Below are positions 1 through 11,324 of a DNA stretch of 64,000 bases, in pieces. The notes under the pieces were generated by a model. That model saw nothing but the letters and a program-made list of their open reading frames with translations. It was not told where the DNA came from and ran no database searches. This DNA comes from Ganoderma boninense (lineage: Eukaryota; Basidiomycota; Agaricomycetes; Polyporales; Polyporaceae): contig CM035313.1 in assembly GCA_002900995.3 (NCBI GenBank), positions 372,001 to 436,000 of the forward strand. The letters run 5' to 3'. A program made the translations under genes and the position numbers. Numbering within the stretch: the stretch's first letter is position 1; every line of letters starts with the position of its first letter.

Positions 1-1130
1 CTCACTTCCGTAGTGTGTGTCCAAAGAAGATAGACGGCGAAAGAGAGGGTGCCGCCCAGACACCGTATAGACAGCGAGAGACCCTATGGCTGAACGAAGG
101 TACTAGAACGACAGCGCCTGCCTCCCATCGTGTGCTGATAATGGAGTGACAAGCTGCGGCCCTAGTGCTCGTATGTCTGTTGTTGTCACTGAGCTCTATA
201 TACGGGAAGAAAGGTATCTTTAAGTGAGGAAGTGAGCTGAATAAAGGTCAGAGAGACGAAGGGGAGAAGCATCTGACCGACCATCCCAGGCACGACAGGG
301 TGGAAGATGACCGCCACCAAATTCGCGAATCCACTGAACCTTGAAAAACACGACGACAATGAGGCAAAATGCATTGAAGTATTTTGGAGCGGGGGAAAGG
401 CTCCTACGGTTTGCTTCACCGGCTGCGATGACTGGGCAAGGATGACCGGTCACGGTTGTCCGCCCCGACCATGGTGTGGCCAAGAGTGGTTTGGGTGGCT
501 TCGTCGGATTCGAGATGAGGAGCCAGTGCATGCCTCTGAATAAAAATAAATCGCGGGACTGTAAGTCGAGTCTTCTCATGTTTCTCGTAGAAGCTGTACG
601 TATTCGACGACTTACAGTTCCGACATTTGGCAACCGGGATTACGGTCCTGTGTTTCAACAAAGCGACCTCTCGCATTTGAGCCATGCATATACCATTGCT
701 GCTAATAGCCTAATACAAGCCGGGAGAATACGACTTACAATTTTATGCATATATTCATTGTGTGGAGTTGTGCGAGAGCGACGATTCATTGATTTGTCGC
801 GGGACGGCTTCTTCGTTGAGAGTTGGTTGCCTCAACACATACCGCCCGGGCCGACTATTGAATGCGCACATTGCGCGGGGGTCACCACCTATCTCATGAG
901 TACGGCAGACCGACAAAGAAGGGTCACACTCCACCTGAGCGCGGATCTATGGAGGACGGAAGTGAGGTCGGTGGCGGCCAGCTCGCCTTCAGCAGTTTTG
1001 AGTCGTGGTGCTCCGTCTGACATTTCAGGACGTCATAGGATGACTAAAACTACGGATAATTCTGAGATATTTACCACAGAGAGCCAAATAAGATGCTGAT
1101 GGTACGGATGGATGGGAGTGACATGTGGCT
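1..1130. repeat. Direct repeat A (diverged copy of repeat B)
   Basis: This stretch aligns colinearly with 6621-7765. Shared blocks include an identical 20-mer starting ATGACCGCCACC at 307 and at 6941, TAGACGGCGA at 31 and 6651, and the ATGACTAAAACTAC block near 1040 and 7667. The offset stays between about 6620 and 6634, so the copies differ by substitutions and small indels only. Repeat B lies directly upstream of the start of the minus-strand MFS gene, so copy A is probably the upstream region of a paralog just left of the window. I see no convincing coding region in either copy. Confidence 0.85.
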
Positions 1131-1459
1131 GGGATGTTTGAAGGGTGCTTTCACCTTGGATGAGTCTCTGATGCCTATGTACACAGGCAGGCTTTACATC
1201 GATGAGCATTTTAAGACCGGATAACCATGTGCGTGGTCGTTGCCAGTGCCTTCGAGGGGGAGACTCGAAAGCCGCACACTGAGATAGGGAGAGCTCGCGA
1301 TCGCCGGGAAGGTGAATGAGGGGGTCGAAGGGAGGCGAAAGGAACAGTTGAGCCCGAGGAGAGAAATGCACGTCCCAGGAAGTGGGGCTTTTTTAGTCGT
1401 TCGCGATTATTGGCGATGGAGGGATAGAATCAGTGCGAAGTGGGGTGAATGATGGAAGT

Positions 1460-1859
1460 ACGATGCTCGGCGACGCCCTGGGCGAAGGACAGGAGCGTGG
1501 GGAAGGACACAGATCTGAGACGGAGAGAGTGGACGTGGGCTTCGAGTTACCCGAAGCATCCGAGACTGGCGTGGTGAACAACGAGGGTGCGTTGTACCCG
1601 GGGCCTGAGCACCAGTCTGAAAAGTATGCATATAGTCAGGAATGTTTCGTGATTCATCACCCTCGCGGTCGCAATTATCCATATCCATATCCTCATTTTC
1701 CGGCTCTTCAAATTGCAACTTGTCGACACACTGGAACGAAGAGAGGTTCAGGGGACTCACGAGGAGCAGGGCGAGGGCTCCAAAGCGGCTCGGACGGTCG
1801 GTAGAGACGCCGATAATCGATCCGAGGACTTCCCAGGGGAGTTGCGGGCCTGAATGCAC
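1460..1859 (-). pseudogene. Decayed F-box protein fragment
   Basis: The minus strand opens with an F-box N-terminus (LPWEVLGSIIG) that matches the intact copy starting at 11324 (LPWEVIERVID). It then jumps directly to the segment NLSSFQCVDKLQFEEPENED, equivalent to NLSSIECVDESQLGEPEDED in the intact gene, so roughly 60 residues between them are deleted. After NIPDYMH the similarity continues in another frame (RTLVVHHASLGCFG), hits a stop, and resumes as LEAHVHSLRLRSVSFPT. An internal deletion, a frameshift and a nonsense codon together mark this as a pseudogene. It lies beside repeat A as the intact gene lies beyond repeat B, which suggests both belong to one duplicated block. Confidence 0.8.
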
Positions 1860-4130
1860 TTGATGGACGGAGGGAGGGAGGGAAAGATGGTGGTCAAGAT
1901 GAGAGAGGGTGAGGAATGGGTGATGAGAGTTCGGATGAGGGAGGACAGGGGCTGAAGCTTGAAGCCGTTCTGGCCAGCTGTGCTCAGGCTATATGCGCCC
2001 CTGGCACCTTCTTCCGGTCACAGTGGAGAGAAGCAAGCACTTGGATGAGGATAACGTCGCTGGCATATCTGTGGGAGTACGTACCCGACACTGCCCGATG
2101 TCCAGCTCACATTCAGCGTTCTCCAACCTTAGCATACAGTGACGATGACCTGTCCGAAGAGAAACTCGAAGACTGCGATTTAGGAGGCCATGTCGATACC
2201 ATCAAACGTAGTGTTTGGGAATCCAATGGTAACAGTTGCTAGCGATGGAGGACGAAGGACCGGGGTGAGATGCAGTGCAGAGAAAGTAGTATCGACGTGC
2301 AACCCAGTCCGGCGTCACCGTGAGTACTTGAGTCCGGCCCCGGCACAGTCCGGAGTCCGTCCGGCCCGCAGAATGCCGTGCTGAACAACACTGAACCAGC
2401 CTCGTCACCTTTTCCTCCCGCCGCTTCATCGGGTTACATCGCCTGCTTCTTCGTCCTCTGACTCCATACCTCTGGGATGCACGTCTCTTCAACGTGACAT
2501 GCGGAACCTGCTTTCGCTGTTGTCTTCTAAATCTCGCGTGCTCGTGTGCGGCACAGCCTAGTACTGTAGACCACGGCAGGCTCAGGTATGTCTGTTCATC
2601 TTGCCCTTCAAAATCGCTCATATTGACATCTAGTGGATTTCACAGGTCGATTTTATCACTCTGCTCTTATAACGTAGCTGAGATATCCTTCTCGACGCAT
2701 AGAAATGTTTCGAAACCTGCATGCTGTTTCTGTTACCAGCTCCGGATGTCGTCAGGATCGCCGTCAAGCTCAGTACGACGAGTACTTTCGTCTGAGGGTA
2801 CCTGCGGGAGCTTTTCAAACATGTCCCTTTTCCATATCCCCCTCCGTACATCTCATCCGTACGAGCCCTCTGCCCATCGCCACCCTTCTCCCGGGTTTTG
2901 TCTCTCCATCGCCCTACCCATGCGCCCGTGCATGCTGATAGTGGAAGTTGGGAGAGGAAGTTGTAGGTTCCCTTTTGATGCTGGAACAACTGCAACTGCA
3001 ACTGACGCGTCGGGCAGGCGACCAACCCGCGCATGTGCAACCGCACCCGCATCGCGGAGCCTCTGTCACGGTAGTGCTCGGGAGGTATCCCCGCGCCGCG
3101 AGTGCGGCGAGTATCTTGTGATACACCTCACTGCCATACAAGGCCCCAGTCTCCAAACACGTCCCCGGACGAGGAGTTGAAGCATTCCGACGGCACTACC
3201 GCGCCAAGCCCTTCTGCACGCTCATGGCCGCTGACGCGCTGACGAGCCGGCATGCGCGGAACAGCAGTAGCATCATTAGACCGCGACGCGACCCTTCGAT
3301 GGCCTCCTCCACCCACATGCATGACGTCCCGTAGGAGAAATGGCAGGTTTTCCCATATTTCGCCTGATGGCGGCTTCCACATCGGCCGCCTCTGCGCTGT
3401 CCAGTGCACCCACGTCATGCTTTACCTGGACAAAGACTTGATGTATCGGCGCCCGCGTCAGCGCGAGCGAGTGTTTATGGCCCTGAGGCTCACCTCCTCC
3501 TCCTCTGGCTCCTCTTGGCATGACTGAAGCTGCCGCTGGCTCACGTTTAAGACCTTCAGTATTTTCTCGAAATCTGGCCAGCCTCTGTTGTCGCCGTCAC
3601 TTGCCTTGGAGGGCCTCGTTCCTGTGTCTGGCCTGGCGTATCTAGTGGCAATACCTTGTTGGTCAGACAGTGCGATCCGAGTCGGCGGCGCCATCAGACA
3701 TGCCTGCCGGAATTCCGCCGCCGTTCTGGAGGAAACGGCCCAACGGGGGATCCAAGATGGGTGCCACAACAACTTGTGTCCGAACGCGGATGTATGGGTC
3801 ACCGGCGTGCCAACTCGGAGTGCAAGCCAACGGTCAGCCTTTTGTCGTAGACAGAAGGATACCTCATGATATCTCGGGCTCGGATTTATAGGGTGATAGA
3901 AAGTGCGTATAACCAACATGGTTGAGCATGCGATCGGCACATGGTTGAACATGCGATCAGCGTCGTACAGACCCTTATACGCCACTGTACTACCTGACTT
4001 GACGAACGGCTGTGTCGTCGTCATTCTGCATCGCTCTACTACGTCCCCCTCCGCTCAATGCAGCTCCAACTATCCAGCTCTATTAAGGAAGAGTCCACCT
4101 TCCTCGAGAGCATATAGAGGAGCAATGTCT
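1860..4130. other. Region without a recognisable gene
   Basis: Several reading frames of 60-230 codons exist here on both strands, but none gives a protein I recognise or a coherent exon series. A short purine-rich tract (GGAGGGAGGGAGGG type) lies near 1868-1885. The segment ends at the stop codon of the minus-strand MFS gene and is probably degraded accessory DNA. Confidence 0.5.
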
Positions 4131-6536
4131 TCATATGGTGTATCTGACAAGATGGACTGGATGAGCCGACGACCCAGTCCTCGAACCCCCAAGGCCGACT
4201 CACCGATACAACGGCGAGCGGTCGCCCAACTCTGCGAACGCATCCTCGTCGGCCACCGTGAGCCCGTCACGCTCGCATTGGGCGATCTTCCTTTTGTTCA
4301 GCCTGTGGAGTGTGACTATTGCGACAGCGCACATCACATAGCTGTGCCGATGTCCAAGTTGGAGTTTAACGTTAGCATTTGCTCGTGGCGTTGTCAACGT
4401 CCCAGGACGTACAACAGAGACAGGCTTGAGATGCAGATTGTATGTCCGAGGGTGTACCGAGGTCTGTCCTGTTGTCTATAGATGAACGCCGCAATAATCC
4501 TGACCAGTGGAGCAAGACAAGGGGCGCATCCGATTCCGGCATGTCAGCTATCTGCAAAGGCTCAACGGTCCGCAAACCAGACACGTACCCTCCGAAGTTC
4601 CCGAACCCAAGGACTAGGCCAATGACGACAGCCCTCTTCAGCTCCCCAGCGAAGTTCCCTCCCGTCCACGACAGTTGCGTCGCGACGCACGGCAAGACAC
4701 CGGCCATAACAAGGACGCTCCCGACGTATTGGGCCGCCGACGTCTTCGTGGCGATGAGCAGGGCGTACCCGAGGATCGCGACGGGACACCAGGCGAGGAT
4801 GAACGGGCCCCGGAAGTGCTTCTTGTCAGATAGGTAGGATATGCAGAGCGTGCAGATGAATCCTGCCATGTTGGGTGGAACGGTAAGGATCTGGGCGGTC
4901 GTGGAAGAGAAGCCCATCCCGTTGATGATCGTCGGCAGGAAGGTGGAGAAAGAAACCCCCGGGATCGCGCTCCTGGGGAAACGATATCCGGGTCAGTGGC
5001 GGAGAGAGCCGATGGGGTTTCATGGGACTCACAAGAAGAATAACGACGCGAAAAGATACGACTTGGGGTCACGTATCGCCTGGACTATAAATTTGCGTTT
5101 GAACTTCTTCGACCCTGCCGCGCTGTCTAGCTTGAGTGTCTCGAGAAGCCAAGTCCTCTCGGCGTCTGTGAGGAACGTGGCGTTCTCGGGGTACTGCAAA
5201 AGTCAAACGTCAGGGAGGTTTGAGAAGAGTCAAAGGTTGTTCACGGGAACAACTCACGTCGTACATGCAGAAGAAGAGGATGATTGCGATGAGAACCGTC
5301 ACTAGAAGATTCGTCAACAGTGTCCGCAACAGTTTTGTGGTATTCTGGCACATACCCAATCCCTCGCAGAGGAACTGATTCATAGAAGTCAGCACAACGC
5401 GACGTGAGAGATACCGAGGACTTACAATCCAAGACCACCCAGCTAGGCCGCCGAGCCTAGTATGAAGTCAATTTACCACCTAATGTCGTTCAATGCGGAC
5501 AGCCGTACCCATGCATCTTATCTTGAATGACGTAGGCCAGAAGCCCGCCGAAGCCGCCAGCGATCGACACCCCGGAGTACATGAGCCCAATTCTCTTCGC
5601 CTGAGCGAACTTTGGGTACCACGCGCAGAGGTAGTACGTCAATCCGGGCAGCAGACCGGACTGCACATGACGATAGTGAGCGGGAGACAAGGACCGAAAG
5701 CATGACATCGTAACTCGCCTCCGCTGCCCCAAGGAATCCCCGTGCGCTTCAAGGCGAAAGAAGGCGCAGAGAGTGTAAGGATCTAGGACCAGAATGAACG
5801 TTGCAATGAACTCACGTCATTAATCCTCCAAAATTCTTGGTGAAGGCCATAGAGACGACGATGGACCCCCACACGAACATAATGAGAGGGACTGCGCCAA
5901 CGTTAGTCAGTGTCCGCGCCTTGCAAGAGGGATTAGAACGGTATTACGCCAGCGCGTGGGGCCAATCTTCTTCAGCACGATGTTCCTACACAACCGACCG
6001 CGGATGAGACTGCCCCAACGCGGCAAGAACGGGTGGTTAACTGTCCGAGGCACTCACGAGGGCGAATGAAGAAGACAGTACGGGATCTGTGCAAAGCGGT
6101 TCGGGTGAGATTGGCTGTGGCTAGGATATTCGAAGGTCGAGACTTACGAGTGTGAGCGCAATGCAGAGGTTGAACTGAATGCCGGTGAAGTGTAGGTCAG
6201 TTCCCATCCCGGCGACCTCCGCGTTGGCTGCAACGACCGCATGCAATCAACACGAGAAAATGTGCGACGGTGGAGCAATGTCCGACGCACTGACGTTTGC
6301 ACGGTCGCTGGCGAAGAGAAAGGTTAGAGACTGCATGAAGGAAGACAACACAGCGGCATCCCTGGGACTCACAGGAAACCGAACAGATACATCAGGAACA
6401 CTGTCGGGATCAGGTGCCAGTCCAGTTTCCGGAGCACCTTCTTGTGATCCACTGCTGGCGTGGGCGAGGGCGCGACATCTTCCACTGTGACGATCTCAGT
6501 GGAGAGCTTCTCCTTGTCAGTGGAGGACGAGGACAT
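4131..6536 (-). CDS. MFS transporter, allantoate permease (ACS) family
   Basis: A spliced gene of about 11-12 exons encoding a plasma-membrane major facilitator of the fungal anion:cation symporter family (Dal5/Tna1-like), which imports organic anions such as allantoate, nicotinate or related acids. The N-terminus runs MSSSSTDKEKL and reaches the first membrane helix as LDWHLIPTVFLMYLFGFL. It is followed by DRANVS/NAEVAGMGTDLHF, IPYCLLHSPS, LPLIMFVWGSIVVSMAF, ARGFLGAAEA, YLCAWYPKFAQAKRIGL and EGLVTVLIAIILFFCMYD. The C-terminal half includes GFSSTTAQILTVPPN and AAFIYRQQDRPRY, and ends LHRLNKRKIAQ to SPLYRYTI. Many introns are 50-60 bp with GTGAGT or GTACGT donors. The last exon is only 13 nt (4131-4143), placed because TAT CG joins ATACACCATATGA in frame. 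The substrate cannot be assigned. Repeat B begins 85 bp upstream of the start. Confidence 0.88.
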
Positions 6537-6593
6537 GGCTGAGGTGAGGTCGCCGAAGGAGAGCGAGCTGTCTCCACGGTTCGTCCCCGGATG

Positions 6594-6607
6594 ACTTATG
6601 TATATTG
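6594..6607 (-). promoter_or_regulatory. Possible TATA-like element of the MFS gene
   Basis: The minus strand reads ATATACATAA about 60 bp upstream of the MFS start codon, between the start and repeat B. Spacing and composition fit a fungal TATA-type core promoter, but this is a weak motif and only a suggestion. Confidence 0.3.
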
Positions 6608-6620
6608 AGTCCTTCCCTCC

Positions 6621-7765
6621 TCATTCCCATCGTGTGTGTCAAGGAGGCGATAGACGGCGACAGAGGGGTTCTGCGCAGACACCGTATTGACAGCGAGAGG
6701 CCCTGTCGCTGGACAAGGTACCTAAACTACAAGTAGATACCTGCTTCCGGCCATTGTGCCAACAGCTTGTCCAGTTGTACGATGCGACCCGAGTACTCAA
6801 GGGCAGTGGTATGCCGTTGTTGTCGAGCTCTATGACCGGGGAAAGAGCCATCTACGAGTGAGGAATTGAGCAGACAGAAGTTCAGAGAGACGGAGAGGAG
6901 AAGCACCTGACCGGTCTCCCGAGGCACGACGGGATGCAAGATGACCGCCACCAAATTCGCAAACCCAGTGAACGTTGAAACTGCATTCATGTATTTTGGA
7001 GTAGGGGCGAGACTCCGACCGGTTGCTTCATCAGCTTCGGTGAGTGGGCAGGGGTGATCAGTCACGGTTGTACGCCCCCGACCACGATGTGGCAAAGAGT
7101 GGTTTGAGTGGCTTCGTCGCCTTCGAGATGGCGCATGCTTCCAAATAAAAATAGATGGCGGGGTTGTGAGGTGAGGCTTCTCGTGTTTCCTGTAGAAGCT
7201 GTGACATGTAGTTCCGAGATTCGGCTACCGGATCTATCGTGGTCTCGTACCCAAACAAGGTGACCTCATGCATGTAAGTATTCCTTCGATCTTTACTTTT
7301 CAATAAGACTTGAGAGATCGTTATATAATTCTACGAATATATTCAGTGTGCGGGGCATAGTTGTGCGTGAACGAAGGCTCACAGGTTTGCGTGAAGAGCA
7401 CGCCACAGAACGGCTTCGTCGTGGAGAGCTGCATCGACTATTATGACATGAGGCCCGAATTAACCAGCGCCAACTATTGAGTGCGCACATTGCGCGGGAT
7501 GCTCCCAGACACATTCTGTCACCATCCATCCCATGAGTACAGCAGATCGGCGAAGAAGGGTCATACTCACCTATGCGCGGAACTACGGAGGACAGAAGTT
7601 GGGTCAGGCTCGCCTCTTGTGGCTCGGAGTGGCGGTGATCCGTCTCGCATTTCCGGGAAGAACACGATGACTAAAACTACAGATAATTCTGGAATATTTA
7701 CCACAGAAAGTGGACGAACACGCGAGTAGGACGGATGAAAGGGAGCATAATGTGTGGTGCAAACG
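6621..7765. repeat. Direct repeat B (upstream region of the MFS gene)
   Basis: Diverged direct copy of 1-1130, same orientation and colinear over its full length. It starts 85 bp before the MFS start codon and so contains its distal promoter. No terminal inverted repeats, target-site duplication or polyprotein fragments were seen, so a segmental duplication explains it better than an LTR element. Confidence 0.85.
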
Positions 7766-7873
7766 GTTTTCTCCTGGTCTCCTGGAAGAATCTCCGACGT
7801 TCAATAAATAACAAGGTGCTTCAGCCCTGTCATCCTCCATCAGTCACGATTGGGCTCCACGCACGAAGGCTTG

Positions 7874-8453
7874 CTATAGACCTGTTGAATGCTTCAAGAC
7901 CGAGATCACAGCAGCGCACAGTGTTTGTCCTTGTGAGGAGGATTCGACAGCTCCACGCCGAGAACGGGAAGGCGCGCTATCACCGCGAACGTGAGCGAGG
8001 GTACTCGATACGCGCGTCGAAGGGAAGAAGTTAGGTGGCCGTCCGAGGGAACCGCATCCGACATTGACTTGCGCAGCGCCAAGGTTTTTGGTGAGCTTCT
8101 CCGAGTCCATCTCGCCGATCGCCGAAGGCATTCCAGCGCAATTATCGGGGAGGGTGACGAAAAAATTACGACGCCCAGCGACGTCCTGATAAAACTCCCG
8201 TCCTTCCGAGTCCGCAGGAACGATATCGCGCACCCGTCGGATGACGACCGTCCCGTCCCTCGCGCCAGAAACTACTGTCCTTCCATCCCGAGAGAACGCA
8301 AGGTGCTTGACCGCCGCGCCATGCCCGGACAACGTCGCCACGCACTCGGAGGGCCCGTCACGTATATCAATCCTCCACACCCACACCGTCCGGTCCATCG
8401 CCGCGAACGCGACGTACCACCCCCCATTGTCTGCAGACCGTCCTGCAGGACTA
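7874..8453 (-). pseudogene. Duplicated WD40 tail
   Basis: The frame reads WYVAFAAMDRTVWVWR, then CVATLSGHGAAVKHLAFS and DGTVVIRRVRDIVPA. These match the end of the neighbouring WD40 gene (YIASAAADRTVRVWR, CVATLSEHGEAVEHVAFS, DGTVVIRQMRDIVSA). Only about one and a half blades are duplicated, followed by an unrelated tail of about 110 codons. The copy lies in tandem directly downstream of the stop of the WD40 gene and has no start of its own. It is most likely a broken partial duplication, although use as an alternative terminal exon is possible. Confidence 0.65.
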
Positions 8454-11324
8454 TCACAGATAGAGCCATGGGTGAAGAGTGGGATCAACGCTGGAGTTGG
8501 GGTGGAGGCCGGAGAGGAGCTGCTCCAAGTCCTGCTCTTGTTCTTCCGCCGAAACGATATCGCGCATCTGTCGAATAACGACCGTCCCGTCCATCGCGCC
8601 CGAAGATAGGGTCCTTCCATCCGGAGAGAACGCAACATGCTCGACCGCCTCGCCGTGCTCGGACAGCGTCGCCACGCACGGCCACCTGCCCCCCGTTCTC
8701 CACACCCGCACCGTCCGATCCGCCGCCGCCGACGCGATGTACCGCCCGCACGGAGAGAAGCGTGCTCTCCGGACGTTCTCCGTGTGCCCCGTGAGCTTGA
8801 AGCGGTCGGCGCCCGTGTCCGCCCTCCAGATGCACACTGCGTTCCTCAGAGGCCTGGGCGGGCTCCCTGATACTCCAAGCACGAGCGTCCCGTCTGGTGA
8901 GAACGCGACGTCCTGCATGCTCATGAGCTCGCCCATCTTGCCTTCCATGTGTGCGCGCACGCTCCCCGTCTCGACGTCCACGACATTGATCCCGGCGCAG
9001 GTCCCACACGGCGCGGTGGCGAGGTGTGCGCTTCCGTGCGTAGGGTCAAAGGCAGAAATGGTGCCTGTTGCTTGCCAGTCCGAGTGCCTGTCATAGCTGC
9101 GGGCGGAGCTGCCAGAAGGGTCTGAGTACCTGACATCGCTGCCGGCGGAGCTGCCAGAAGGAGAATTCCAGAGGGATCTGTGCACCGTGCCCAGTGCGAC
9201 ATTGACGATACAGCACTCCCCACGACGGGATCCGCAAGCGAGCCACGATCCATCAGCAGAGAATGCGAGGGTGACCACGGCGTCCTGGAGTTGGATGAGT
9301 GCGCGCTGACGGTATGTCGTAGTGCGTGCATCCCAGAGCCGCGCCGTTCCATCTTCTGATCCGGTGGCGATCGTGTCGCCGTCAGGGGACCACGAACATA
9401 TGACGACCGGCGCGCTATGGCCCTCGAGCGTAGCCATCTTGCATGTGCTCCGGCCATGGCCAAAGTCCCATATCACCGCTTTCCTATCGTCGCCGCCGGA
9501 AACGAGGTATCGGCTATCAGGAGAGAATGTAACGGAGACGGCGGGCGTGTAGCTATGTGGTACCCAACGCTCGACTAGCGCTCCGCGAGCGGCATCCCAG
9601 AGGACGATGGTGGAGTCCAGAGATGCGGTCGCAACCCACTTGCTGTCTGGCGAGACGACGAGAGCCTGGACGGCATCATGGTGTGGAGACGCAGAAGCGA
9701 CAGGTCCTAAAGGAACGGTTAGCTTAGCGGCTACCCGTCGCATGAGCGAGATACCGGGACCCACCGTCCCTGCACGCGACTGTTACTGCGCCACCGCGGG
9801 TGAGCAGCAAAGGCATGTGCTTTTCGAGCTCGCGCGCCCAGAAAGAGAGTACCCTAGCATCTGTAGGCTCCGCAACAACGACCAGGATCTTGGAGCAGGG
9901 GAACCTAAGCAGCGTATGCTCCAGCTTCTGGAACACCTGATATTCGGGGTAATGGGCGTCGACATTGTGGGATAGGTCCTCAACCAGTTGCCTTCGAGAC
10001 CATCGCCACCACTCGATCACAATGTCCCTGAGCCTTGGGGTGTTCGGGAACCTCTCCAAAAACGCCACAATGCCTGCGGCAGTAGCGTCGGCTGAAAACT
10101 GCAGCACTAGGCGTTGCAGCCTGCACCAGTCTTCTCGATGGGGGAACTCAAGGTCTAACTGCGAGACTGCAATGAAGAGATGAGGGGCGGCCAAGTAGAT
10201 TCTGATAACTACGAGCCATACCTTCAATGACGAGGTTTTCGACATGCAATGGCGCCAAACGGCCATCGAAGAGCAGCCCGCCGGGAGAGGCAGTATGGCG
10301 CTCGTCGTCCCAAGCCAGACTCGGCGAATCAATCTGTAGAAAAAGGCAGCCAATCAACAACCCAACCTAACAATCTCGAGAACGGGGGATTGCACGCTGC
10401 TAGCTGTGACTGCGGCTATAGCTATAGCCATGGTGGACTACGTTGGACCGCTCTTCCAGTCCGCAAAGCCATCTATCGAAAAATGTGAAAAAAAAAAATG
10501 GCGAGGCACGCAACCTCGGTCACCACCACGGAACCGCCGTGAAACGGCGAGGTCACACCCTCTCCACTAGATGCCCCCGGAAATTCTGGAAGAGCGCGTA
10601 CAACCATAGTTGTAGACAATGTCACAGACGTAAAACAGGCGGCACTCACCGTGAGTGCCTTCAGTCGCATTCGCTCAGAGAGCCGGCGCATAGCCACTTC
10701 AAGAGGCGCTTCATGGCCCGCTGTCTCGATTTCAACCTTCTCGCACACGAGGCGTGTGATATGTGCAAATGCTAGGAGCATTTGAGCGAACGCCAGGGAC
10801 GTCGGGAAGGAGATAGAGCGGAGGTATAGGGTATGGATGTGAGCCCCGAGTCGCCTGAAACATGCAAGGCTGGTGTGGTGCATGGCGAGACTGCGATGGA
10901 CGCGAACGCTGATTGGGAGGTGCAGATAGTCGGGAGTGTTAGGCATTGCATTACCCTTGGCCTTGTCGTCGCCCTCGTCTTCATCCTCCCTGTCCTCATC
11001 CTCCGGCTCTCCAAGTTGCGACTCATCCACGCACTCGATGGAAGAAAGATTCGGGAGGACGTACAGGAGTGAGGGCACAAAACCAGCAGGCGTGGCGACG
11101 ATGGTGTGTACCAGAGGCTTCAGCTCTGGATTCGCTAGGAGGAAATCGATAAATGCGAAGACGTGGTCCCTGCTCTCGAGCTGCATGCGTCCAAACATCG
11201 TGAGGTGGCTCCGAGTACGAAGTTGGCGACATGTAAGGGCGAGACTGCAGAGCGTGTTTGGGCGGCCATTCGACAGGTCGATGACCCGTTCAATGACTTC
11301 CCAAGGGAGTCGTGGGGATTGCAT
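8454..11324 (-). CDS. F-box protein spliced to a WD40 propeller (or two adjoining genes)
   Basis: Exon 1 (10650-11324) encodes an agaricomycete F-box protein: MQSPRLPWEVIERVIDL, then LALTCRQLRTRSHL and an acidic stretch. Exon 3 (10222-10333, SPSLAWDDERHTASPGG) and exon 4 (9765-10166, QLDLEFPHREDWCRLQRL) complete it through a 316-bp and a 55-bp intron. At 9764 a GTGGGT donor and a CTTTAG acceptor at 9707 form a 58-bp intron that joins CRD to GPVASASPHHDAVQ. It thus enters the WD40 frame in phase. The WD40 exon (8454-9706) carries about seven blades, for example WVATASLDSTIVLWD and TIATGSEDGTARLWD. The joined model is 2442 nt, 813 aa, divisible by three. If the intron is retained, the F-box part stops at 9724 and the WD40 could start at the ATG at 9764. 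The likely role is an SCF ubiquitin-ligase substrate receptor, inferred from domains. Confidence 0.6.

Noticed and set aside
1..7765. Repeats A and B as LTRs of a retrotransposon containing the transporter region
   Set aside because: No gag/pol similarity, no TG...CA ends, no primer-binding site, and the interior is a host-type MFS gene.
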